Source: Gammaproteobacteria bacterium (lineage in GTDB: Bacteria; Pseudomonadota; Gammaproteobacteria; Methylococcales; Methylomonadaceae). Taken from it: a stretch of DNA of 11,602 bases. Location of the stretch: the NCBI GenBank assembly GCA_024276805.1, contig JAJRWJ010000194.1, forward strand, positions 1 through 11,602, given 5' to 3'. A model generated the notes under the pieces. That model saw only the letters and a program-made list of their open reading frames with translations, did no database searches and had not been told where the DNA came from. This document shows, piece after piece, positions 1-6,371 of this stretch. The translations under genes and the position numbers were made by a program. How positions within the stretch are numbered: the first letter of the stretch is position 1; the number at the start of each line of letters is the position of its first letter.

Positions 1-20
1 AATAATCTGACAAAGTAGAA

Positions 21-605
21 TCAGTCCTGTTCCGGCATATCCTGAACGATCAACACATAGGGTTCGCCCAGCGGAAATTTATCATCGGGTTTCTGGAAGT
101 AAATCACCTTGCCATAGGTTTCATTGACGGCCGGCAGGAGCTTGGCTGCCTCTTCCGCGGTCAGATCGGGAAAGGTGGCATGTGCTCTGGGAACTTCAAC
201 TCTATGATAATGCCAGTATTTTTTCTCTTCTTGTGGTAATGTGTTAAATTGTTCGGCAGTGATAATATATTCTAAGCCGATCGGTTTGTCCTGGTCTTTC
301 ATGCCGGAATGAAACATCAGGCAAACCATGGTGCCATCATCATAGGCCTTGCAGTGATGGTGCACGATAGTCTGCAGCTTGGGATCATGGACGTCGTCAC
401 TATCCGGCTTGAGATGGCGAATGGCCTGAATATGCAGGTCATTGAAGCCCAAATGATTGGGATATTCCTTTTGCCGGGGATTCATGGTTTCATTGTACAG
501 CTTGGATTTTTCTGCAACCGTCGCGTTTGATGTTTTGCTCTCTGCAGTAGCACAACCTGTTATAGAAGCCAATAAAGCGCAGGCTAAAGCGAATTTAATT
601 TTCAT
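21..605 (-). CDS. DUF1264-family (OBAP-like) lipoprotein
   Basis: A 194-residue protein with a lipoprotein signal: basic start MKIKF, a hydrophobic stretch, then the lipobox I-T-G-C with the lipidated cysteine at residue 18. The residue after it is Ala, which by the usual sorting rule favours the outer membrane. The mature part resembles the DUF1264 / oil-body-associated-protein family: an HHHCK block, then a C-L-M-F segment, IGLEYII, and FNTLPQEEKKYWHYHRVEV, in that order. The family is found in plants and bacteria and its biochemical role is unsettled, so no function is assigned. The start is well supported: GAGGT (611-615 on this strand) lies 5 nt before ATG at 605. The gene looks more AT-rich by eye than its neighbours, which could mean later acquisition, but this was not measured. 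It is transcribed away from the hydrolase at 799. Confidence 0.8.
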   Translation of the reverse strand: MKIKFALACALLASITGCATAESKTSNATVAEKSKLYNETMNPRQKEYPNHLGFNDLHIQAIRHLKPDSDDVHDPKLQTIVHHHCKAYDDGTMVCLMFHSGMKDQDKPIGLEYIITAEQFNTLPQEEKKYWHYHRVEVPRAHATFPDLTAEEAAKLLPAVNETYGKVIYFQKPDDKFPLGEPYVLIVQDMPEQD

Positions 606-618
606 AATCTACCTCATC

Positions 619-624
619 ACTATA
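619..624 (-). promoter_or_regulatory. Candidate -10 box of the DUF1264 lipoprotein gene
   Basis: On the minus strand this reads TATAGT (5 of 6 to the sigma-70 -10 consensus), 13 nt before the start codon at 605. The match at the -35 distance (TACAAA, 642-647, 17-bp spacer) is poor, 3 of 6, and lies inside the 14-bp tandem repeat. A weak promoter helped by a regulator is plausible but unproven. The short leader would still include the GAGGT ribosome binding site. Confidence 0.3.
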
Positions 625-651
625 TGATTTGTATTGAATGATTTGTATTGA
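624..651. repeat. Perfect 14-bp tandem duplication in a divergent promoter region
   Basis: ATGATTTGTATTGA occurs twice with no gap and no mismatch (624-637 and 638-651). It overlaps the proposed promoter core of the lipoprotein gene. It could be paired sites for a regulator on one face of the helix (14 bp is more than one turn) or a simple replication-slippage duplication. The sequence does not decide between them. Confidence 0.8.
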
Positions 652-684
652 CGAACTCCTGAAATTACAGCTCCTGGCACACAC

Positions 685-702
685 GTTGAGATGCACCTCA
701 AC
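685..702. repeat. 6-bp inverted repeat GTTGAG/CTCAAC
   Basis: GTTGAG (685-690) and CTCAAC (697-702) are exact reverse complements around ATGCAC. After two mismatched pairs the outer bases 681-682 and 705-706 pair again. It sits in the intergenic region between the lipoprotein and hydrolase genes, has no T-run after it, and so looks more like an operator half-site pair than a terminator. The rest of 707-798 is AT-rich with no clear promoter. Confidence 0.35.
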
Positions 703-798
703 ACGTATTAGAAATTTATTATATTGTAATTAATAAACCAAGTAAAGCCCTCAGCTATTATTTTGTAAATTTTTTCTTCTATCCCCCCAGGTAACCCC

Positions 799-1467
799 AT
801 GCAATTATTTCCCAAGAACACTTGCCTTCTTTGCCTTATGCTGTGCCTGCCACTCCTTGCTCTGGCCCAATCGGCGCAGTCTGTATCCTTTACAACCGCG
901 GACGGGGGATTAATCCATGCCACACTTTATCAATCAGGGGAACAAGGCATCGTTTTGGCACACGGTGCTGTTTTCAACAAGGAAAGCTGGAAACCTCTGG
1001 CAAAATTATTAGCTGAGCATGGTTTGACAGTACTGGCCATCGATTTTCGTGGCTATGGAAAATCCACTCCGGGCAGACAAGGCAGTGCTCTGGAACAGGA
1101 CATACTGGCCGCAATACGTTATCTGCATCAACAGCTGGCGAAACCCAGCGTATCGCTGCTGGGTGCAAGTATGGGCGGCGTAGCCGCGGCAAAGGCCGCC
1201 ATTGCCGCTGAACCAGGCAGCATCGACAAACTGATTTTATTGTCGCCGGCGCCCGTCCGGCATCCGGAAAGAATTCAGGGCACCAAGCTGTTCATTGCCA
1301 GTAAAAACGAGCCCCTGGCCCCCCAGGTCGAAGCCCAATACCAGAAAGCCCCGCTACCGAAACAATTGAAACTCATCGCTGGCAGCGCCCATGCCCAGCA
1401 TATCTTCAAAACCGCTCATGGCGAAGAGCTCAAGCAGATTATTCTGGATTTTTTACTGACCGAATAA
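799..1467 (+). CDS. Exported alpha/beta-hydrolase
   Basis: A 222-residue protein of the alpha/beta-hydrolase fold with a Sec signal peptide: residues 1-23 are hydrophobic and end in ALALA, with likely cleavage before QSAQ. The mature enzyme would act in the periplasm. The fold markers are clear: LAHG at 53-56 (oxyanion-hole region), IDFRGYGKS at 81-89, and the nucleophile elbow GASMGG with Ser124. His198 in GSAHAQH fits the catalytic histidine. The position after strand 6 has Glu171 (SKNEP), so the triad would be Ser124-Glu171-His198, with Glu instead of the commoner Asp. The likely reaction is hydrolysis of an ester or related bond, and the substrate cannot be read from sequence. At 222 residues it is compact with little room for a cap domain. 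AGG at 789-791 is a plausible ribosome binding site. The gene stands alone, followed by a 237-bp gap. Confidence 0.8.
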   Translation: MQLFPKNTCLLCLMLCLPLLALAQSAQSVSFTTADGGLIHATLYQSGEQGIVLAHGAVFNKESWKPLAKLLAEHGLTVLAIDFRGYGKSTPGRQGSALEQDILAAIRYLHQQLAKPSVSLLGASMGGVAAAKAAIAAEPGSIDKLILLSPAPVRHPERIQGTKLFIASKNEPLAPQVEAQYQKAPLPKQLKLIAGSAHAQHIFKTAHGEELKQIILDFLLTE

Positions 1468-1596
1468 CCGGCTCGTTGACAAGTCACGATACGTTGACGG
1501 CAGCTGCTTAAATCTCCGCAGCGATCGACTGGCCGGCTTTCATTCTGCCGACTGCCCCAGTCCTGACAAGCCGCTGATCAGATTTCGAAGCGCCCC

Positions 1597-1614
1597 GCAT
1601 GATTATTGTCATGC
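1597..1614. repeat. Inverted repeat GCATGA/TCATGC, candidate operator
   Basis: GCATGA (1597-1602) and TCATGC (1609-1614) are exact reverse complements around TTATTG. After one mismatched pair the flanks CC and GG match again. The centre lies about 75 bp before the transcription start inferred from the -10 box at 1668. That position would suit a dimeric activator such as the response regulator encoded downstream, but this is inference only. Confidence 0.35.
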
Positions 1615-1667
1615 CGGTTATCAGGAAATCATTCATTTTTTTGCCTTCAAGCCAAAAGCGTCATGCG

Positions 1668-1673
1668 TATAAT
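1668..1673 (+). promoter_or_regulatory. Consensus -10 box TATAAT for the sensor kinase operon
   Basis: A perfect TATAAT. The hexamer 17 bp upstream (TTCAAG, 1645-1650) matches the -35 consensus at only 3 of 6, as often seen where an activator helps. Transcription would start near 1680, giving a leader of about 25 nt to ATG 1705. This is a main reason for choosing the 1705 start. Confidence 0.45.
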
Positions 1674-1704
1674 GAGCAATTTACAGCCTGGCCCCTTACC
1701 TGTC

Positions 1705-3018
1705 ATGAGTCTGCGTTATCAGATCAATATAAGAATCTTGCTGCTGTCCCTGGTAATTCTGACCCTGAGCGGGTCGATCGCCATCTGGCAGGCGCGCCAG
1801 GCGGTCGACAGGGAAGTGAAGTCGTCAGTGAATCTGGCATTGCAGCTGCTCGAGCTGGGCTTGTCCAGCACTTCACAGAGCATCGACGGCAGTGACTGGA
1901 TCTATCACCTGCATACCCTGGAGCCAATACGGCATTTGCAGATTCAACTGAAAAAACCGTCGGGGCAAATACTCGATATCACCGCCAGCAACCAGCATGC
2001 CAAACGTCCCAGATTGCCCCCCGACTGGTTCATCGATCTGGTCGTCGATGATTATCCGGAAGCTGAATATCCTCTGCTGACTGGCAGCCAGCAGCAGGCG
2101 ACGCTGCTCATCACAGCCAAGCCATGGGATGAAATCACTGAAGTATGGCAGGAAACGATTACCTTCTTCAGCACGATTCTGCTGCTGGTATTCATGACCA
2201 TGCTGGCAGTACACCTGATGTTCAACAAGACCCTGCAACCCATCAGCGCTATCGTCACCGCACTGAAAGGCATTGCCGATGGCGACTATCGGCAGAAACT
2301 CGCGCACTTTTCCATACGGGAATATGCCGGCATCGCGACGGCCATCAACCAGGTAAGCGATGTCCTGTCCGAAAGCCAGCGACAGAATCGCGCCTTGATG
2401 CAGCATTCCCAGGAAATTCAGGAGGATGAACGGCAGCGCCTGGCACAGGAACTGCATGATGAACTGGGCCAGTCCCTGACCGGCATCAAAGTCATGGCCA
2501 TCGCTGCCGGCAAGCCTCGGGCCGACAGCAAACACATCACTGCGTCGATCGTCGAAATCTGCGACCATCTGATGATCGTGGTGCGCTCGATGATGCAGCA
2601 ATTGCACCCTTTGAGCCTGACCGAACTGGGATTACAGGCCAGTCTGGAGGATCTGCTCAGCCACTGGCAGAAAAAAAACCCGCCATTGCGCTTTACACTG
2701 CATTGTTCCGATGCGGTCAGAAATCTGGAGCAAAAAATCACTATCCAGATTTTTAGGGTGGTCCAGGAATGTCTGACCAATATCATCCGCCATGCCCATG
2801 CCAGCCGGGTTGCGATAGAACTGGTCTGCGCTGCGGAAGATCCTGACAGACTGCGCCTGCGGGTCCGGGATGATGGCGTGGGCTGCAGGCTGGATGACCT
2901 GGTCTATGGGTTTGGTCTGCTGGGTATGCGGGAAAGAATCAAATCCCTGGGCGGCGAGATGGAACTGTACTCGCGGCCCGGCGAGGGCATGACCATTACC
3001 GCGACGATCCCCCTGTGA
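1705..3018 (+). CDS. Sensor histidine kinase, NarX/UhpB type with LapD/MoxY-like periplasmic domain
   Basis: A membrane sensor kinase of 437 residues from ATG 1705. Order of parts: transmembrane helix at about 9-28; a periplasmic domain with features of LapD_MoxY_N (LEPIRHLQIQL, then PPDWFIDLV, then KPWDEITEVWQE just before the membrane); a second helix at about 153-173; a HAMP linker beginning NKTLQPISAIV; a HisKA_3 dimerisation domain with phospho-acceptor His251 in RLAQELHDELGQ; and an ATPase domain with the N-box around ECLTNIIRHAHA, DDGVG at 389-393 and a glycine-rich GFGLLGMRER lid. All catalytic motifs look intact. It should phosphorylate the regulator encoded next to it. Methionines at 1606, 1663 and 1672 are also in frame, but 1705 puts the first helix right at the N-terminus and lies after the -10 box. 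No good Shine-Dalgarno precedes any candidate. MoxY-like kinases take part in methanol-oxidation control in some methylotrophs, but the signal here is unknown. Confidence 0.88.
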   Translation: MSLRYQINIRILLLSLVILTLSGSIAIWQARQAVDREVKSSVNLALQLLELGLSSTSQSIDGSDWIYHLHTLEPIRHLQIQLKKPSGQILDITASNQHAKRPRLPPDWFIDLVVDDYPEAEYPLLTGSQQQATLLITAKPWDEITEVWQETITFFSTILLLVFMTMLAVHLMFNKTLQPISAIVTALKGIADGDYRQKLAHFSIREYAGIATAINQVSDVLSESQRQNRALMQHSQEIQEDERQRLAQELHDELGQSLTGIKVMAIAAGKPRADSKHITASIVEICDHLMIVVRSMMQQLHPLSLTELGLQASLEDLLSHWQKKNPPLRFTLHCSDAVRNLEQKITIQIFRVVQECLTNIIRHAHASRVAIELVCAAEDPDRLRLRVRDDGVGCRLDDLVYGFGLLGMRERIKSLGGEMELYSRPGEGMTITATIPL

Positions 3019-3662
3019 TGCCCGGCAAGATCAAAGTCCTGCTGGTCGACGATCATGCCGTGGTCCGGGCGGGCTTCAAACTGCTGCTGTCGACCAGCGC
3101 CAATATCGAGGTCATTGCCGAGGCGACACGCGGTGAACAGGCTATTCATTTGTATAGCCAATTGCACCCGGATATCGTCGTGATGGATCTGTCCATGCCC
3201 GGCATTGGCGGCCTGGAAACGATACGCCGGCTACGTCAGCGTGACGAGCAGGCCAGGGTGCTGGTGTTCAGCGTACATGACCAGCAGGTTTTCGTACACC
3301 GTGCATTGCATGCCGGCGCCCAGGGCTATATCAGCAAAAACAGCGCGCCGCACATCCTCACGGAAGCGATCGAAAAGCTGCTTCAAGGCGATATCTATGT
3401 GGAAAGCGGCCTGTCCGGCGAAAGTGTGCTGGATAGCGGTGAATATGACTGCCGGCAACTCGTCGACAACCTTTCAGCCCGTGAATTCGATATCTTCCGA
3501 CTCCTTGCCATGGGCCTGACGACACGCCGGATCGCCGAAGAACTGTGTCTGGGATACAAGACCGTCGCCAATTATGCAACCCAGATCAAGAAAAAACTGC
3601 GCGCATCGAGTGTTGCCGAACTCACGCGAATTGCCATATCACTGGAAATTCTGCAACGCTGA
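3018..3662 (+). CDS. NarL/LuxR-family response regulator
   Basis: A 214-residue two-domain regulator. The receiver domain (about 4-120) has the acidic pair Asp11-Asp12, phospho-acceptor Asp57 in VVMDLSMPG, Ser85 at the Thr/Ser switch and Lys107 in YISKN, so it looks functional. The C-terminal LuxR-type helix-turn-helix (about 150-210) begins LSAREFDIFRLLAMGLTTRRIAEEL, and its recognition helix is around KTVANYATQIKKKL. The kinase stop codon and this ATG share one base (TGATG), so the pair is translationally coupled and almost certainly cognate. A GTG at 3015 would add one Met and is less likely. It should bind DNA as a phosphorylated dimer. Its targets are not visible beyond possible autoregulation through the repeat at 1597-1614. 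Only 34 bp separate it from the convergent rnd gene, with no clear terminator. Confidence 0.92.
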   Translation: MPGKIKVLLVDDHAVVRAGFKLLLSTSANIEVIAEATRGEQAIHLYSQLHPDIVVMDLSMPGIGGLETIRRLRQRDEQARVLVFSVHDQQVFVHRALHAGAQGYISKNSAPHILTEAIEKLLQGDIYVESGLSGESVLDSGEYDCRQLVDNLSAREFDIFRLLAMGLTTRRIAEELCLGYKTVANYATQIKKKLRASSVAELTRIAISLEILQR

Positions 3663-3696
3663 GCAGCGCAGTGACAGCCCCGACCCGGCAGGAAAA

Positions 3697-4854
3697 CTAC
3701 CCAGGAATTCTGGTAATATCGATTTCCCCCGATCGCAGCGAAAGCAGCAGGCGCCCCTGCAGCACGTCCCGTAACTCTTCACCTGCCATGCTGAAGCGCC
3801 AGCCATGCAGCAAGACACAGTCGGGATCCCCGAAAAGCAGTTTCTCCAGATCCTTGCGTGTCGCCAGTATCGCCGGATTCAGGGCATTCTGCTCGGCTCT
3901 GACGCGCACGATGGCATTCAGAACGTCAAGTACCGCCTCCTGCTGCGGGGTCTTCTTGAATGGCCGGCGGTCGTTGTCCTGCTTGACTGGCGGCCTGTCC
4001 CGGGCATCCTCTATCAACCGGCACAACTGTTTTCCGTAGCGCCTGACGCTGCGTTCATTGATGCCGTGCACGGCGGACAGTTCCGGCAGGCTGGTGGGCT
4101 GCAGTTTTGCCAGATTGAGCAGCAGGTCATCCCGCATCAACCAATTGCGCGGCCGGTTTTCCTGCTGCGCGGTTCGCTCCCGCCACGCGGTCAACGCCTG
4201 TATGATGGATAATTGCCTGCCGGTCAATTTCTGCCTGCCTTTGATTTTCAGCCAGGCATTTTCCGGTGTCGACTGATAGAGACGCGGATCGGTCAATTGG
4301 GAAAAATCCTCCTCCAGCCAGTCGACGCGGCCCAGCTCGGTCAGTTTCTGCATGATGATGGAATAGATTTTGGCCAGATAGATGACATCATCGGCGGCAT
4401 ATTCAATCTGCTCCCGGCTCAACGGACGAATACTCCAGTCGGTACGCGTATAGGCTTTGGTCAGATTGATATTCAACAACCCGGAAACCAGCATGCCGTA
4501 GCCTGGGTTTTCCTGAAAACCCAACAGTGGAGCCGCGACCTGGGTGTCGAAGACAGGCTGCAGCAGTGCTCCGGTCAGATGATAGAAAATCTCCTGATCC
4601 TGCCGGCAGGAATGGAACACCTTGATGATGTCCGGACTGTTCAAAACCGCAAAAAGCTTGTCCAGCCCGGGCAATGCCAGTGGATCGACACAGGCCACCC
4701 AGGACGATGTCGCCAGTTGCAGCAGGCAAAATTTGGGATAATAAGTTTTTTCCCGTAAAAATTCGGTATCCACCGTTACCCAGGGCTCTCTTTTTATCAC
4801 CTGGCAAAGCTGCTCCAGTTTCTCGGGTGTATCGATATATTGAATGTCGCTCAT
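3697..4854 (-). CDS. rnd: Ribonuclease D
   Basis: A 385-residue 3'-to-5' exoribonuclease of the DEDDy class that trims tRNA precursors and other stable RNAs. The metal-binding residues are all present: Asp29 and Glu31 in VDTEFLRE, Asp86 in FHSCRQDQE, and Tyr152/Asp156 in YAADD. These line up one residue after the known E. coli set (D28, E30, D85, Y151, D155). The exonuclease domain fills about residues 1-190. An HRDC domain follows at about 212-290 (LTAWRERTAQQENRPRNWL, then LPELSAVHGI), and the C-terminal part is typical of the family. Length is close to the E. coli protein. It is convergent with the response regulator and divergent from gloC, with 69 bp between the two start codons. It appears to be a single-gene unit. 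Confidence 0.95.
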   Translation of the reverse strand: MSDIQYIDTPEKLEQLCQVIKREPWVTVDTEFLREKTYYPKFCLLQLATSSWVACVDPLALPGLDKLFAVLNSPDIIKVFHSCRQDQEIFYHLTGALLQPVFDTQVAAPLLGFQENPGYGMLVSGLLNINLTKAYTRTDWSIRPLSREQIEYAADDVIYLAKIYSIIMQKLTELGRVDWLEEDFSQLTDPRLYQSTPENAWLKIKGRQKLTGRQLSIIQALTAWRERTAQQENRPRNWLMRDDLLLNLAKLQPTSLPELSAVHGINERSVRRYGKQLCRLIEDARDRPPVKQDNDRRPFKKTPQQEAVLDVLNAIVRVRAEQNALNPAILATRKDLEKLLFGDPDCVLLHGWRFSMAGEELRDVLQGRLLLSLRSGEIDITRIPG

Positions 4855-4867
4855 GGCATTTTAAATT
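4840..4867 (+). promoter_or_regulatory. Possible gloC promoter
   Basis: TTGAAT (4840-4845) and TAAATT (4862-4867) with a 16-bp spacer each match 4 of 6 consensus bases. Transcription would start near 4874 and leave a leader of about 50 nt containing the whole inverted repeat at 4887-4923. This is a weak prediction that overlaps the start of rnd on the other strand. Confidence 0.25.
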
Positions 4868-4886
4868 CAGATTCTTCAAAGTGAAT

Positions 4887-4923
4887 GGTAGAATTTGACA
4901 ATTCAGTCAAATTTGAACCTACC
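4887..4923 (+). promoter_or_regulatory. Long inverted repeat/hairpin abutting the gloC start codon
   Basis: GGTAG (4887-4891) pairs with CTACC (4919-4923), and AATTTGAC (4892-4899) pairs with GTCAAATT (4906-4913). The loop is AATTCA and there is one 5-nt bulge, TGAAC (4914-4918). That makes 13 exact pairs, and the last base of the stem is next to ATG 4924. In RNA it could mask the start codon region; in DNA it could be an operator between the divergent rnd and gloC genes. There is no T-run, so it is not a terminator. Confidence 0.55.
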
Positions 4924-5556
4924 ATGAAATATTGCATAATTCCCGTCACGCCCTACCAGCAGAACTGTACCCTGCTTATCTGTGAAGAAACCCGGAAGGC
5001 GGCGCTGGTCGACCCGGGCGGTGACGTCGACTTGCTGCTCGATGCCATGGACCGGGAACAGGTGGAACTGGAAAAGATTTTTCTGACCCATGGACACCTC
5101 GACCACATCGGGGCAGCATCCGAACTGGCTTCCATGTTTTCTGTGCCCATCGAAGGACCGCATCATGACGACCAGTTCCTGATAGAATCCATCCCTTCGC
5201 AATGCCTGATGTTTGGCTTCCCGCCATGCGATTCCTTCACTCCGGACTGCTGGCTGAAGCAGGACGACAAGGTGCAGTTTGGTGAACAAATCATGGCCGT
5301 GCTGCACTGCCCTGGCCATACCCCCGGGCACATCGTGTTTTATCACCGCCAGCAGCGACTCGCCCTGGTCGGCGACGTCCTGTTCAAAGGGTCGATAGGC
5401 CGTACCGACTTCCCCAGAGGGGACTTTCATACATTGATCGCATCCATCAAGGAAAAATTATGGCCACTGGGCGGTGCAACGGCCTTCATTCCCGGTCATG
5501 GTCCAATGTCGACATTTGCCGAGGAAATGCGCAGCAATCCTTTCGTCAGCGTGTGA
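4924..5556 (+). CDS. gloC: Metallo-beta-lactamase-fold hydrolase, type II glyoxalase (GloC/YcbL)
   Basis: A 210-residue cytosolic metalloenzyme that would hydrolyse S-lactoylglutathione or a similar thioester, as GloC (YcbL) of E. coli does. It follows that family from end to end: MKYCIIPVTPYQQNCTLL, then VDPGGD, the metal motif THGHLDH (His56, His58, Asp60, His61), HCPGHTPGH, GDVLFKGSIGRTDFPRGD and finally FIPGHGP near the C-terminus. All metal ligands expected of the fold are present. A further in-frame ATG at 4885 would add 13 residues, MVEFDNSV onward, but the family begins at the 4924 methionine and the extra part is the inverted repeat, so 4924 is preferred. No Shine-Dalgarno is visible before either start. 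It is divergent from rnd and convergent with the RNA-binding gene at 5729. Confidence 0.92.
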   Translation: MKYCIIPVTPYQQNCTLLICEETRKAALVDPGGDVDLLLDAMDREQVELEKIFLTHGHLDHIGAASELASMFSVPIEGPHHDDQFLIESIPSQCLMFGFPPCDSFTPDCWLKQDDKVQFGEQIMAVLHCPGHTPGHIVFYHRQQRLALVGDVLFKGSIGRTDFPRGDFHTLIASIKEKLWPLGGATAFIPGHGPMSTFAEEMRSNPFVSV

Positions 5557-5728
5557 TGCAAAACTTCGCACAACCCTCCGCGGCGGCTTCCATGCATACT
5601 CAGCGCGGCGGACGGAACGGGTAAACAGAGAAACAGCTTTCCTGCACAAAGAAGGAAACAATCGTCGCACAAAAAACGCATGGGGCGCCTGCTAATCCGG
5701 ATATCTTTTCCGTGCACTGTCCTCAGCA
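5557..5728. other. Convergent intergenic spacer
   Basis: 172 bp between the ends of gloC and the DeaD-tail gene. The only structure seen is a weak inverted repeat, TTTCCT (5638-5643) and AGGAAA (5653-5658), with a 9-nt loop and pyrimidine-rich DNA beyond it on the minus strand. It might be a poor terminator, but the stem is short and AT-rich. No gene is supported. Confidence 0.3.
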
Positions 5729-6286
5729 TCACCCCGACGGCCGCCTGGATCGCTTGTGCCGCTCTGCGCTGCGCCTAACACGCTGAGCAGGCTTCTTCCT
5801 GGTGAAATTTTTATTGCCATGCAGACGTCTGATCTTCAGCATCTGGTCCTTCAACTGTACCGTCTGCAAATGCTGGTAGATATCGGCCGGCATGCCCTCG
5901 GGGAGAGTAATCAAGGTGAAATTGCCACGCATGTCGACCGGCCCGATCATGCTTTCCTCGACCCCGGACTCATCGACCAGCAGGGCCTTGATTTCCTCAA
6001 CCGACACCTGATGCCTGCGACCGATCTCCAGACGGTAGCGCAGCATTTTTATTTCCCTGGCAGCTCCGCCTGCCTTGTCAGATCGTCGTCCCCTGCCCTG
6101 CCCGATTCGATGCAGACACGCTAAAGCCGCGGCGCAATCGATGATATCCACATCCAGCTGCGCGGCAAATTCGACAACCTGGGCGCGATACACCTCGAGA
6201 TCCTGCTCTTCGAGCAGTCTTTGCAGGCGTTTCAACAACTTGTTCCGCCAATAGAGGTCATGCTCATGATCGCTCGTTGTATTCAT
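5729..6286 (-). CDS. Free-standing DeaD/DbpA-type RNA-binding domain protein
   Basis: A 185-residue protein matching the C-terminal tail of DeaD/CsdA-type RNA helicases and nothing of their core. Residues about 15-62 (LLKRLQRLLEEQDLEVYRAQ, then DIIDCAAALACL) resemble the helical dimerisation/linker segment. Residues about 79-155 form a DbpA-type RRM-like domain (LRYRLEIGRRHQV, EEIKALLVDESGVEESMIGPVD, ITLPEGMPADIYQHL, KIRRL). Residues 156-185 are a basic Arg/Lys tail typical of RNA-binding helicases. None of the DEAD-box motifs (Q motif, GKT, DEAD, SAT, HRIGR) is present, and the 85 bp upstream up to surA cannot hold them, so this is not a local frameshift of a full gene. It probably binds structured RNA, but its partner is unknown. 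It lies downstream of surA in the same direction and may be cotranscribed. No clear Shine-Dalgarno precedes ATG 6286. Confidence 0.8.
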   Translation of the reverse strand: MNTTSDHEHDLYWRNKLLKRLQRLLEEQDLEVYRAQVVEFAAQLDVDIIDCAAALACLHRIGQGRGRRSDKAGGAAREIKMLRYRLEIGRRHQVSVEEIKALLVDESGVEESMIGPVDMRGNFTLITLPEGMPADIYQHLQTVQLKDQMLKIRRLHGNKNFTRKKPAQRVRRSAERHKRSRRPSG

Positions 6287-6371
6287 TGGTTTTCGATTGG
6301 CACTGTGCGGTCAGCGCAACGCACCTAAAGCAAGGATTGAAAGCGGCAATTTTGTTGCTGTCATCACCATA

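Larger units (their letters stand above)
1468..1704. other. Intergenic region upstream of the two-component operon
   Basis: No convincing gene or terminator is visible. It holds two direct copies of CGTTGAC (1474-1480 and 1492-1498), an inverted repeat at 1597-1614 and a consensus -10 hexamer at 1668-1673. The kinase reading frame stays open back to 1606, but the -10 box lies inside that extension, which argues that this part is a regulatory leader and not coding. Confidence 0.5.

Noticed and set aside
1474..1498. Two direct copies of CGTTGAC, 18 bp apart
   Set aside because: Seven-base repeats with no promoter nearby (about 200 bp from the next start) could be chance.
1873..2607. 244-codon open frame on the minus strand
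   Set aside because: Antisense to the sensor kinase, whose motifs are complete; no family features.
4895..4900. Perfect -35 hexamer TTGACA before gloC
   Set aside because: No -10 box lies 16-18 bp downstream, and the start would fall inside gloC. It is part of the inverted repeat.
5638..5658. Possible terminator hairpin TTTCCT/AGGAAA
   Set aside because: Six mostly A-T pairs with a 9-nt loop and no proper T-run. Too weak to call as a terminator.
6305..6324. Hairpin GTGCG/CGCAC between surA and the DeaD-tail gene
   Set aside because: Only 5 pairs with a 10-nt loop and no T-run; an alternative 4-pair fold competes. Not distinguishable from chance.
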